From Paractinoplanes toevensis (GTDB lineage: Bacteria > Actinomycetota > Actinomycetes > Mycobacteriales > Micromonosporaceae): 52,099 nucleotides of DNA. The stretch is taken from positions 1 to 52,099 of the forward strand of contig NZ_BOQN01000026.1 of assembly GCF_018332695.1 (NCBI RefSeq), in the 5' to 3' direction. Under the pieces are notes generated by a model, which was not told the DNA's origin, did not search any database, and saw only the letters and a program-made list of their open reading frames with translations. The translations under genes and the position numbers were made by a program. Positions 15,725 to 28,434 of this stretch are shown one piece after another. The first letter of the stretch is position 1, and each line of letters opens with the position of its first letter.

Positions 15725-16576
15725 CTATCGATGTGCGGTGGCGGCCCAGGTGGCCAGTAGGTGCAGGGCGTCGTCGGCGCTGGAACCGGCCGGCGCGCTG
15801 AGCAGGGTCATGGTCAGACCGGCGTCGGCGGTCAGTTGCATGGTCTCGAAGTTGAGGTCGAGGTCGCCGACGATCGGGTGGTGGAACTGTTTGACGCCGG
15901 TGTTGTGCAGGCGTACGTCATGGGCGGCCCAGCGGGTGCGGAAGTCCTCGCTTCGGGTGCTGAGTTCCCCGACGAGGTCGGTCAGGGCCCGATCGTACGG
16001 GTCGCGGCCCGCCTCGGTCCGGAGCATCGCGACGGTGACGGTGGCGATCCGGTCCCAGTCCCGCCAGAAGTCCCGCGCCCGCGGATCGAGGAACGCGAAT
16101 CGGGCGTGGTTGGGCGGCCGGGTGGAGTCGTCGAACATGGGCGAGTAGAGGGCCTGGGCGAGGGGGTTGGCGGCGAGTACATCGCCGCGGCCGTTGCCGA
16201 CCAGAGCCGGTACGTCGGTCATCAGCTCGAGGACCCGGGTGATGTTCGGCCGGATGTGCTGCGCGGACGGTTTCCGGCGGGAGCGGGCGGCCGGGCCGGC
16301 CGCGCGGGCCAGGTCGGTCAGGTGCTGCTGCTCGGCCTCGTCGAGGTGCAGGGCGCGGGCGAGGGCGTCCAGGACGCTGTCGGAGGCGCCGGCGAGGTTG
16401 CCGCGTTCGAGCTGGGCGTAGTACTCGACGCTGACGCCGGCCAGGTCGGCGACCTCGCTGCGGCGCAGGCCCGGCACCCGCCGGTTGCGGTTGTAGCCCG
16501 CCAGGCCCGCCTTTTCCGGGGTGAGCCGGGCGCGGCGGGAGCTGAGGAACGCCTTCACCTCGTCGCGGTTGTCCAC
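15725..16576 (-). CDS. MmyB-like XRE-family transcriptional regulator
   Basis: 283 residues. Residues about 5-80 carry an XRE HTH (GLRRSEVADLAGVSVEYYAQLERG), and residues about 105-270 carry the MmyB-like ligand-binding domain (NGRGDVLAANPLAQALYSPMF, FRTRWAAHDVRLHNTGVKQFHHPIVGDL; two adjacent segments), a PAS-like fold that may bind fatty acids or other hydrophobic ligands. The start is the GTG at 16576. It diverges from an aldo/keto reductase gene with a 101-base shared promoter region, the usual layout for this family, in which the regulator represses a neighbouring oxidoreductase. Control of that gene is inferred from position. Confidence 0.9.
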   Translation of the reverse strand: MDNRDEVKAFLSSRRARLTPEKAGLAGYNRNRRVPGLRRSEVADLAGVSVEYYAQLERGNLAGASDSVLDALARALHLDEAEQQHLTDLARAAGPAARSRRKPSAQHIRPNITRVLELMTDVPALVGNGRGDVLAANPLAQALYSPMFDDSTRPPNHARFAFLDPRARDFWRDWDRIATVTVAMLRTEAGRDPYDRALTDLVGELSTRSEDFRTRWAAHDVRLHNTGVKQFHHPIVGDLDLNFETMQLTADAGLTMTLLSAPAGSSADDALHLLATWAATAHR

Positions 16577-16677
16577 GCATCCCAGGCTAGGCCGGATCGC
16601 CGGGCCAAGTGGTGGGCTGCCAGTACACCTTCCAGCAGCATCTTCTTCGTGCCGGCGGCGGGCGGTTACCTGGACTC

Positions 16678-20379
<3,702 letters not shown>

Positions 20380-20383
<4 letters not shown>

Positions 20384-22629
20384 CGTCCGGCTCCCGGGTC
20401 GTCGAGGGGCCACCGCGGTCGCGACGGCCGGTGTGGTGCCGGGATCTGCCCGGCGTACAGCGACTCGGCCTGCCGGCTGAACCGTTCGGCCTGTTCCGGC
20501 CGGCCCGTCGCCAGTGCCACCCCGGCGAGCCCGCGCAGCGCCCGGGCTCGCTCGAAGGTGCTGGCGCTGCGCACGCCACGTCGCTGTGCCAGCCGGAAGT
20601 GCCGGCGGGCGGAGGCCAGGTCGGCGGTGCGCGCATACACCTCGCCCAGGCAGTTGTGGGCCATCGTCTCGTCCAGCAGCAAGCCCTCTTCGCCGAAGAT
20701 GGCCAGCGCTCGACCGAGATGCTCCAGGGCCAGCCGGTACATCGACCGCGCGGATTCGGCGAGCGCCAGGGTCCGCAGGGTGATCGCCGCGTTCCGGCGC
20801 AGCCCCTCGGTCTCGTAGATGTCCAGGGCAGCCCAGCACATCTCGCCCGCCTCGCGGAAACGGCCGAGGCAGTACATCACCCACGCCTGATGGCCGAGGG
20901 TGTTCGCTTCGCCGTACTGGTCGCCGATTTCGCGGAAGAGCTCCAGCGCACCGGCGTACTGCTCCTGGGCGTCCGCGAAACGTTCCGTCTCGGCGTAGGC
21001 CAGGCCCAGGTTGTTGCGGGTGACGGCGATCGCCCACCGGTCACCGCAGGCGGTGGCCGCGGTCAGAGCAACTTCATGGGTACGGATCCAGGCCGCCCAC
21101 CGCTTGGTCCGGAAGTAGAAGTCCCGCAGCGCGTAGGCCAGTTTCCAGCTGGTCTCCGGCATCCCGGCGTCGGCGGCCACCTCGACCAGCCTGGCCAGGT
21201 TGTGCTGCTCCTCCTCGAGCCAGCGAGCGGCGGCCTGCCGATGGGCGAAGTGAACGATCGGCGCGGGTGGATCCGGCGTCACGGCGGGCACCCGGAAGCG
21301 GCCGGGTGTGATCAGCAGGTCGGCGTGTTGGGTGGTGTGGAGAACCCCGGCCAGCAGTCGGCGGATCGCCGCCGCGGCCTCCCCCGGCGACATCTCATGG
21401 CCGGCCCGTTCGGTGAGGATCGATCGGACCAGATCGTGAAAGCCGAGCCGACCGTCGCTCAACCGCCGCAGCAGCGCTGAGTCGACCAGATCACGGGCCA
21501 TCCGGGTGGCGTTCGGGAGGTTGGCGAGCAGCCCGAGTGCGCGCTCGTCGAAGTCCTGCCCCGGATGCAAGGTGAGCAGCAGCAACGCGCGGGCGGCGGC
21601 CGGTGGGAGGGCGAGGTACGCCGATGTGAGCGCCGCGTCGACGCTACGGGGGCCATCGGCGAGCGCAGCCGCCGCGCCGGAACCGGCCAGCCGGCGGGCG
21701 AGCTCGTCCAAGCCGCCGACGGCGGAGAGCCGGGCCGCGGCGGCCCGCACCGGAAGCGCGAGGTGGCCGCAGTAGCCGACGATCCGGTCGATCTGCTCAC
21801 CGGTCTCCGAATCCGGGGTGGTCAGGCCCGCGACCCGGACGAAGAGCCGGCGCGCCGCCACCGGGTCGATCTCCCCCACCAGCCGGTGTGCCGCCTCGTC
21901 CAGGGCGGAGAGCCGGAGCCGGCTCGTGACGATGATGTCCGAGTGGCCCGGGACGAGCAACGGGAACACCTGACCGGCGTCCCGCGCGTTGTCGAAGATC
22001 AGCAGCAGGTGACGCTGGCGCACGGTGCGCCGGTAGAGCGCGATCTGCTCGTCGGCGTCGTACGGGATCACCTCGCCGGGCACGCCGAGCCGCCGCACCA
22101 CCCGGTTCATCACGTCCACCGGGTCGAGCGGCGCGGTGTAGCCGTGCAGGTCCAGGAAGAGCCCGGCGTCGTACCGCTCGACCACCTCGTTGGCCGCCTG
22201 CACGGCAAGCTCGGTCTTGCCCGCCCCGGGCAGGCCGTGCAGCGCGACGACCCGCCGCCGGCCCGGCGACCGGTCCGAGAGCAGGTCGACGATGTCGGCG
22301 AGGTCTCGTTCGCGGCCGAAGAAGAAGCTCGCCGGAGAGGGCAGGTCCACCCGCGGCGGGGTGATCGCCCGGCGCGGTTCGGCGTGCTCGTTCATCACGA
22401 GGTCGACCAGGTCGGAGCCGGTGCCGAGGGCAGTGTCGCAGACTTCAGCGATGCGGCGGGTGAGCCGCATATGTCCATTTTCGATCCGGCTCAGGTAACC
22501 GCGGCTGTAGTGGGTGCCCTTCGCCAGATCGGCGAGCGACATCCCCCGGGCTTCCCGCCGTCGGCGCAACTCGGCGCCGATTGCCTGGAAATGATCAATG
22601 CTCGCTGGAGCGGACTCCGGCTCGGTCAT
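20380..22629 (-). CDS. XRE-HTH / NB-ARC / TPR regulator (STAND)
   Basis: 749 residues from the ATG at 22629, preceded by GAGGAA at eight bases. Residues about 14-75 are an XRE HTH (LADLAKGTHYSRGYLSRIENG). Residues about 105-400 are an NB-ARC ATPase with GRERDL, Walker A GLPGAGKT (132-139), Walker B LLLIFDN (208-214), sensor DIIVTSRL and GHLALPV. From about 430 to 740 are TPR repeats (NNLGLAYAETERFADAQEQY, and HNCLGEVYARTADLASARRH). HTH/NB-ARC/TPR proteins of actinomycetes behave as signal-gated transcription factors. This gene is the first of a two-gene operon with the TIR protein and diverges from the helical/DUF4407 genes; a 16-bp palindrome between them is a candidate operator. Confidence 0.9.
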
Positions 22630-22784
22630 GGCTGTTTCCTCTTTTCTTGGCAACAAGGAAACACTGGCGGCCACCCTGGGCGGGCGGCACTATTGCTATC
22701 TGAAGATCACCCATCGGCCTCTTCCTGACGAATTGTAAGCGACCCGTTAAAGGCCCCCATTGATCATTTCGGCGCGGGCGGTTC

Positions 22785-22800
22785 TCACCCGGCCGGGTGA
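22785..22800. promoter_or_regulatory. Perfect 16-bp palindrome, candidate operator
   Basis: TCACCCGGCCGGGTGA is a perfect inverted repeat in the 215-base region between the divergent HTH/NB-ARC gene and the small helical-protein gene, 45 bases before the latter's ATG. Position and symmetry fit a dimeric XRE regulator, most simply the adjacent HTH protein. Binding is not shown. Confidence 0.5.
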
Positions 22801-22844
22801 ATTGCACCCGAGACAGGTTTCGATCCTTCGAGAAGGGCTCGCAA

Positions 22845-23417
22845 ATGTCGATTCAGCCGATCTCACAGACTCCCGGAACGAACCTCTCCGACCTCAAGGA
22901 GGTCGCCGCCGGTATGCAGGACTACATCCGGGCGGAGAACGCGGGTGCGCGGCAGGCCGCACTCGAGGCGGCGAACCGGCGCGGCGTGTGGCAGCGGCTC
23001 TTCCCCAGCCAGTACGAACGTGAGCGCCAGCGGATCGGCATTCAGGGTTTGCGGCAGCTCAGCGAGTCCCGGCGGGAGCTGTTGGAGGTCTACACCGCAG
23101 CCCAGATCGAGATCGCCCGCAAGAGCGCGGACGCGCTGGTCGCCGCGCAGGGAATGCACCTGCAGTCCCAACTCGCCACCTTCGCCAGCGCCAAGATTTC
23201 CGAGCTCAACGACACCATGAATGCAGCGCGCTCCAAGTTCCTGACGGACATGGAACCCCAATTTGCCATGATCGAGAAAATTGGCCGGCCCGAGCTGCAG
23301 GGACCGGCTTATCAGTCGGCCCTGCAGCAGGTCGACATGTACTTCAATTTCAACGGCAAGCTGCTCAACGGCTTCATCGAGTCGCTGAACAACCGGGTCG
23401 GCGGAATCGCCCGCTGA
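22845..23417 (+). CDS. Helical protein of unknown function, first gene of the DUF4407 operon
   Basis: 190 residues. The ATG at 22845 has GAAGGG eight bases upstream; an ATG at 22797 in frame lacks one and would overlap the palindrome. The protein is mostly charged and helical with long amphipathic stretches (QGLRQLSESRRELLEVYTAA, SQLATFASAKISELNDTMNA), consistent with a coiled coil. There is no signal peptide and no membrane segment. I recognise no family. It lies 27 bases before the DUF4407 gene with that gene's ribosome site in the gap, so the two are likely co-expressed and may interact, for example by pairing of their coiled coils. It diverges from the NB-ARC operon. Confidence 0.75.
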   Translation: MSIQPISQTPGTNLSDLKEVAAGMQDYIRAENAGARQAALEAANRRGVWQRLFPSQYERERQRIGIQGLRQLSESRRELLEVYTAAQIEIARKSADALVAAQGMHLQSQLATFASAKISELNDTMNAARSKFLTDMEPQFAMIEKIGRPELQGPAYQSALQQVDMYFNFNGKLLNGFIESLNNRVGGIAR

Positions 23418-23444
23418 GCCGTCCTGGCGAGGAAAGGAACGCGG

Positions 23445-24746
23445 ATGCGTCGGCTATTCATCTGGCTCGCGGGCGGCGATGACGTGATCCTCCGCGGCTG
23501 CACCAACATGCAGCGGTCGGAGCAGATCCGGCTCACCTGCCTCGGCACGCTCACCCTCGTGCCGGCCCTACTCGGCATCTGCGCCATGTCGTACGCCATC
23601 TCCACCCTCACCGACGAGCCGCTGATCTACTTCGGAGCCGGTCTGCTCTGGGGAGGTGTCGTTCTCGCTATCGACCGCTACATCGTCGCAACCACCCACA
23701 AGTCCACGATCGGGCACCTGGGCAGCCTCGCCGTCTCGATGACGGCGCGGTTCGTCTTCGCGATCTTTGTCGGTATCGCCGTGGCCCACCCGCTGGTCCT
23801 GCTCTGGTTCGACGACACGATCACGCAGACGATCGACGAGAACCGCCGCACCGCGATCAGCGAGCGCACCGCCCGGGCCGAGCAGGACATCGCCGCCCTC
23901 CCGGTGGCGCAGGCGACCGCCACCGACCTGCTGGAACGACGCACGGAACGGCTCTCCTACAAGCAGTGCCTGGTCAACCTGCAGACCTACGAGCAGAGCA
24001 ACCTGCCCAGCCAGAAGACGGCGTGCGGGGTGAGCAGCGGCAAGGCCAGTTGCGGCCCGAACTGCGCCCTGGTCGGCGACCGGATCGACGAGGTGACGAA
24101 GGAGATCGAGGCGCTCGACCAGGAGATCATCACGGCACAGGCGGCCGACGACAGGGCGGCGGCGGATCGCCGGGCGAAGGCCGACGGCATCGCCGAGCGG
24201 CGGGACACCGACCTCACCGCGATCGAGGGCACCTTCAGCACCGATTACCTGGCCCGGGTGAACGCCCTCGACCAGATCAGCAAGCAGCACCCGCAGGTGC
24301 TGTGGGTGGAGGTCTTCATGGTCCTCTTCTTCGTCTTCGTCGACCTGGTGCCGCTGGTGATGAAGCTGGCCACGCCGGCCGGGGAGTACGAGCGGGTCCG
24401 CGACACCGCGCTCCTCAAGACCATCGCCACCGAGGACGCCAAGCAGCGGGTCGCCCAGGGCGGCGAGGCCGAGACCCGGCTCGCCCAGATGGAGGCGCAG
24501 GCCGCCCTGACGGTGGCCGAGATGAACGTGCTCGCCCGCACGCCGGTCCAACTGCTCGACGAGTGGGAGCACCATCGCCGCCGGGTCGAGATGCGGATCC
24601 GTGAGATGCGAGTCAACGCCGAGTTCGGCACCGAACTGGCGGTCGAGGCCAAGATCCTCGAATACCGCAAGCTTGAACAGCAGGCCTGGGAAACCGCGAT
24701 GGCCCGGACCATGGCGTTCGTGGCCGACGGCAACGTCACGGTTTGA
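23445..24746 (+). CDS. DUF4407 membrane protein with a long coiled-coil loop
   Basis: 433 residues. The start (ATG with GAGGAAAGGA just upstream) opens with MRRLFIWLAGGDDVILRGC, the typical DUF4407 beginning. Three hydrophobic segments lie within residues about 25-125, then a long charged, coiled-coil-like region (about 130-280) with CGVSSGKASCGPNC, four Cys close together, then a fourth segment (VFMVLFFVFVDLVPLVMKL) and a second charged helical tail to the end. If the N-terminus is inside and all four segments cross the membrane, the Cys-containing loop is outside and the tail inside. DUF4407 has no established function. Its place between a helical protein and a membrane-bound binding protein suggests it is part of an envelope sensor, which is inference. 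Confidence 0.85.
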   Translation: MRRLFIWLAGGDDVILRGCTNMQRSEQIRLTCLGTLTLVPALLGICAMSYAISTLTDEPLIYFGAGLLWGGVVLAIDRYIVATTHKSTIGHLGSLAVSMTARFVFAIFVGIAVAHPLVLLWFDDTITQTIDENRRTAISERTARAEQDIAALPVAQATATDLLERRTERLSYKQCLVNLQTYEQSNLPSQKTACGVSSGKASCGPNCALVGDRIDEVTKEIEALDQEIITAQAADDRAAADRRAKADGIAERRDTDLTAIEGTFSTDYLARVNALDQISKQHPQVLWVEVFMVLFFVFVDLVPLVMKLATPAGEYERVRDTALLKTIATEDAKQRVAQGGEAETRLAQMEAQAALTVAEMNVLARTPVQLLDEWEHHRRRVEMRIREMRVNAEFGTELAVEAKILEYRKLEQQAWETAMARTMAFVADGNVTV

Positions 24747-24825
24747 GGCGCTCCAGGATACCTGTCTGTTGTGGACAGAGTTCCTTACCATCAGGGCCAT
24801 CCAGGCTTCGCAACGTGAGGATGCC

Positions 24826-27087
24826 ATGACCGATGGTGAGCAGAAGGCCGAGGGTAACCCGGGCACGCGTACGAATCGGGAGTTGGCCGAACGGCTGCGG
24901 CCCGCGCTCAATCTGATCGCCTTCGTACTGGTCGCCGCCGGTCTGGTCACCGTGTTGCTGGGCGGGCCGGTGGTCGGCCTGGTGACGATCGTGGTCGTCG
25001 CCGCGTTGGCGGTGGTCACCTGGTTGCTGTACCGGCGACGGGAGGACCTGCGCGGTTACCTGATGCGCGGACCCGCGTGGGTCAGGGATCTGGTGGACGG
25101 TTCCGAGAAGGCATCGACCCTGACCAGGAAGGCCAGTTCGCTCACCGAGCACGCGGCGCTCGCCGCCGTACTCGCCCTAGTCGTCGTGGTCGTCGACGTC
25201 GCCGTCACCGGTCGTCTCACCCTCGGCGTCGCCCTGGTCGCCGCCCTGCTCGGCCTCTTCGGCGCCCTGACCAGCAAGGACTCGGCGGCGTGGCTGATCG
25301 TGTGTGCGCTCGCCGCGATCCTGGCGGTCGTCACCGTCTTCGCGGCGGACATGTTCCGGGGCGGGTCGGACGCGCGGGGCCTGGCCATCTCGGTGGCCGC
25401 CGTGGTGCTCCCCGTGGTGATCTCCAATCCGCTGTTCGGGCAGCTCAACAGCCGGATCTTCGCCCGCCGCAAGGACGACGGCGGAAGCCGGCTCACGCTG
25501 CGGCACCAGGTGGTTCTGGTGGTTCTCACGGTCACCCTGGGCACCCTCGGGGTGGCCCGGGACGCGTGGCTGCCCGGCGTCACCCACAGTTGCTACACGC
25601 TGCCCCGCGCCGGCGGCATCATCATGCTGCGCACCGACGCGCAGGGGCACTGCTACGGGCTGCTCGACGACAGCGGCACCGGCGTGTTCACCCCGGAGGC
25701 TTTCGGCATCGACCCGGTCACCCGCGGGCTGCAGCAGAAGCTTCTCAACAACAACCGCTCCATCGACGACGGCGACCTCACCGTCGTCTGGCTCGGCTCG
25801 CTGTCCTGCGACACGGTGCCCTCCGACAGCACCCGGTGCAGCGACGGGCGGGACTACCCGTCGGAGCGCGACCAGCTGCGCGGGCTGCTCTTCGCGCAGA
25901 CCCAGCTCGCCGCCGTCGACGGCGGCCACCGGCTGCACGTCGTCATCGCCGACGCCACCCAGGACGTGCGGCACATCGAGGACGTGGCCCGGATGATCGT
26001 CGAGCGGCGAGACTCGCTCGGCCGCATGGTCGTCATCGGCGGCGGCGACAGCCGGGACAGCACCCAGCGCGCCATCAACCGGCTGCTCGACGCCGGCATC
26101 CCGTTCATCGCGCCGAACCTGCTCGCCGACCTCGGCGCGCCGAGCCGGCCGTTCGTCGACCGGCCGGGCTACCTGCAACTGGGCGCGTCGAACATGGACT
26201 TCGCCGAGGACACCGCGGCCCGGCTGACCCATCTCTTCCCGGACGGTTTCCGGCTCGACATCTTTCAGCATCCGGATCCCACCGACCAGTACACGACGTC
26301 GCTGGTGAACGACCTGCTCACCGCCTTGCGGGCGGTGCCGCACGCGACCGGCCGCCGGGTGCCCGACCTGGCCGGCCTGGACGCCTCGGTCTGCGCCGGG
26401 CCGGCCGACGGACCGCCCACGGTGTTGTTCTTCGCCGATCGCTGGACCCGGTTCGCCGAGTTCGTCCAGCGGGTCAACAGTCTCTGCGGCCACAGCAAGC
26501 CCCGGCTGGTCATCGCGGACAGCTCGGTGAGCCGGTTCATCGCCGACTACCAGTTGCGCGCCGTGACCAACGCGAACTGGCCGATCGACTACTACGCCAG
26601 CGGGCCGGCCTGCGCGGATCTCAGCCCATCGGCGTACGCGACTCTGACCGCCCAGGCGCAGGCGTCCGCCGCCCTGCTGAAGCTTCCCGCGGGGTTCGCC
26701 TGCGCCGACCGAACCCAGGCCGGACCCGAGGGGGAACTGCTGCGCGCCTGCACCCTCGACGCCGCGGCCAAACGGAACAGCCAGCCCTGCACGGCCAACG
26801 ACCTGGGATCGTTCCTGGTCCCGGCCTACGACGCCGCCATGCTGGCCGACGCACTGCTCCCGGCCGAACGGTTGACCCGAGACGAACTGGCCACCCTGAA
26901 CCTGCCATCGATCACCCTGGCCACCGGCAATACGGCCAGTGTGCGCGACGGCCGCCTGTTGGCGCCGACGATCGCCGTCCGGTTGTGGCATGTGGACCCG
27001 TTGTACGACCCGACCCGGATCTGGGAACGACCCAGCACCGAGCTGACGCTGCCGTCGGATTCCGGCGGCGGCATCCCGCGCCCCTGA
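24826..27087 (+). CDS. Seven-segment membrane protein with a large outside periplasmic-binding-like domain
   Basis: 753 residues; ATG at 24826 with GAGG six bases upstream. About seven hydrophobic segments occur in the first 250 residues (near 28-46, 49-69, 108-128, 130-148, 154-176, 186-206 and 226-246), so with the N-terminus inside the remaining 500 residues would be outside. That part has alternating strand/helix patterns of a type 1 periplasmic-binding (LivK-like) fold: LTVVWLGSLSC, HRLHVVIADATQDVRHIEDV, MVVIGGGDSRDS, PTVLFFADRW and RLVIADSSVSRF, with pairs of cysteines. No ABC-transporter genes are nearby, so it looks like a receptor, not a transport component. It lies 79 bases after the DUF4407 gene. 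The ligand is unknown. Confidence 0.75.
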   Translation: MTDGEQKAEGNPGTRTNRELAERLRPALNLIAFVLVAAGLVTVLLGGPVVGLVTIVVVAALAVVTWLLYRRREDLRGYLMRGPAWVRDLVDGSEKASTLTRKASSLTEHAALAAVLALVVVVVDVAVTGRLTLGVALVAALLGLFGALTSKDSAAWLIVCALAAILAVVTVFAADMFRGGSDARGLAISVAAVVLPVVISNPLFGQLNSRIFARRKDDGGSRLTLRHQVVLVVLTVTLGTLGVARDAWLPGVTHSCYTLPRAGGIIMLRTDAQGHCYGLLDDSGTGVFTPEAFGIDPVTRGLQQKLLNNNRSIDDGDLTVVWLGSLSCDTVPSDSTRCSDGRDYPSERDQLRGLLFAQTQLAAVDGGHRLHVVIADATQDVRHIEDVARMIVERRDSLGRMVVIGGGDSRDSTQRAINRLLDAGIPFIAPNLLADLGAPSRPFVDRPGYLQLGASNMDFAEDTAARLTHLFPDGFRLDIFQHPDPTDQYTTSLVNDLLTALRAVPHATGRRVPDLAGLDASVCAGPADGPPTVLFFADRWTRFAEFVQRVNSLCGHSKPRLVIADSSVSRFIADYQLRAVTNANWPIDYYASGPACADLSPSAYATLTAQAQASAALLKLPAGFACADRTQAGPEGELLRACTLDAAAKRNSQPCTANDLGSFLVPAYDAAMLADALLPAERLTRDELATLNLPSITLATGNTASVRDGRLLAPTIAVRLWHVDPLYDPTRIWERPSTELTLPSDSGGGIPRP

Positions 27088-27108
27088 CCGGGGTGCGCAG
27101 AAGAGCGG

Positions 27109-28308
27109 TCAGCGGCGATAGGTGCGCTTCGCGGAGTAACGCACGTTGCCCGCCCGGTCGTAGGCCCGCATCTGCGCGGTGAACTTCTTGCCGTACTTCG
27201 CCGGGTTCAGCGTGAACTGGTAACCGGCCTTCGTGTCGGCGGCGACCACCTTGCCGTTGACGAGCAGTTGGACCGTTGCCACGCCGTACGTGTCGCCGGC
27301 CTTGGCCTTGAGCGTGACCTTCTTCTTCAGCTTGGCATTGTTCTTCGGCGCCGAGGTCAGGGCGATCGACGGGAGCGTGTTGTCGATGTAGACGGTTCGC
27401 CGGACCGTGCCGATGTTGCCGGCCAGGTCGGCGAGCTCGAAGGAGAGGGTGTGCCGGCCGTCCTTCACCACGCGAGTGTTGACGCTCACGCGCATCGGCT
27501 TTCCCTTGGTGACCCCGCCGCCCTTGTGGTCGTCGAGATAACTGGCCATGGAAAGCACCCAGATGTTGTCCCGGTAATCGTCGGTCGCGGCGGTGAACGT
27601 GCCTCGAAGGTACGTGCCGGACGGGCGGAAGATCCCGGTCGGCGGGTCGTTGTCGACGATCGGGTCGAAGTCGTTCCAGGTGATGTTGCCGAACCGGTCG
27701 ATGACGCGGATCCGCAGGTTGGCGGTGCCGTTCCGGGTGGCCGGGTCGAGCAGGAGGCTCGCCTTGCCGGAGACGCTGTCGCCGAGACCGACGGTCCGCA
27801 CGAGCCTGTCGTCCTGCCAGAGCTCGACGCGGTTCACGCCGGCGCGGTCGGAGGCGCTGATCTGGATCGGCTGACGAACACTGAGGTACCAACCCCACCC
27901 GGGCTCGAGCGGGTTCTCGATCTGGTATTTGGGCCCGTTCTTGTCGACATACACCGTCACCGGGGCGGTCTGGGTCCAGTTGCCGGCACTGTCGATCGCG
28001 AACAGCGAGAGTGAAACATCCTCGTCCCGGAAGTATGCCGGGTCCCATTCCAGCATCCACGGCGCCGCGTAGTCGCCCTGGGACACATCCCCGAAGCTGC
28101 CGGCGACGGCGTAAATCTTGATAGCCGCGATGTCGGCCCCGTCGGCAATCTTCGGCCAGAACGCGATCGGCCCGTTGACAATGGTGCCCTCGGCGAGCCC
28201 GACGTCGGTGATCGGTGCATCCGCGGCCTGAGCCGGCGACGGCCCGAAAATGGTTGCTGCCATCGCGGCGAGCAGGGCCGTCCCGGCGGCCATCAGTCGT
28301 CTGTTCAT
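27109..28308 (-). CDS. Secreted protein with tandem Ig-like domains
   Basis: 399 residues from the ATG at 28308, with GGGGGA four bases upstream. A signal peptide ends at PAQAADA. The rest is about four beta-sandwich units of roughly 90 residues, each with a hydrophobic core and a turn like RVIDRFGNITW, ELADLAGNIGTV or RAYDRAGNVRYS. The last unit (PKNNAKLKKKVTLKAKAGD, then KAGYQFTLNP) is plainly related to the last unit of the S8 protease at 6793-9105. No catalytic domain is visible. It is probably an extracellular binding or matrix protein. It converges with the seven-segment sensor gene and may be unrelated to that system. Confidence 0.75.
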   Translation of the reverse strand: MNRRLMAAGTALLAAMAATIFGPSPAQAADAPITDVGLAEGTIVNGPIAFWPKIADGADIAAIKIYAVAGSFGDVSQGDYAAPWMLEWDPAYFRDEDVSLSLFAIDSAGNWTQTAPVTVYVDKNGPKYQIENPLEPGWGWYLSVRQPIQISASDRAGVNRVELWQDDRLVRTVGLGDSVSGKASLLLDPATRNGTANLRIRVIDRFGNITWNDFDPIVDNDPPTGIFRPSGTYLRGTFTAATDDYRDNIWVLSMASYLDDHKGGGVTKGKPMRVSVNTRVVKDGRHTLSFELADLAGNIGTVRRTVYIDNTLPSIALTSAPKNNAKLKKKVTLKAKAGDTYGVATVQLLVNGKVVAADTKAGYQFTLNPAKYGKKFTAQMRAYDRAGNVRYSAKRTYRR

Positions 28309-28434
28309 GTGTCCCCCGTTGATGAGCCTCGTGATCATAGGGTCCGGGAGCTCAAAGTGGAGGGACGGCCGACCAGCATGGTGGTCATGAGCCGAACCCT
28401 GTGCTGCCTCACCACGGTGCGGCTGGTGTGAGCG

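Noticed and set aside
23568..26991. Long minus-strand frames (483 and 604 codons) opposite the DUF4407 and receptor genes
   Set aside because: The plus-strand frames have ribosome sites, membrane segments and family signatures; the minus frames are low-complexity shadows.
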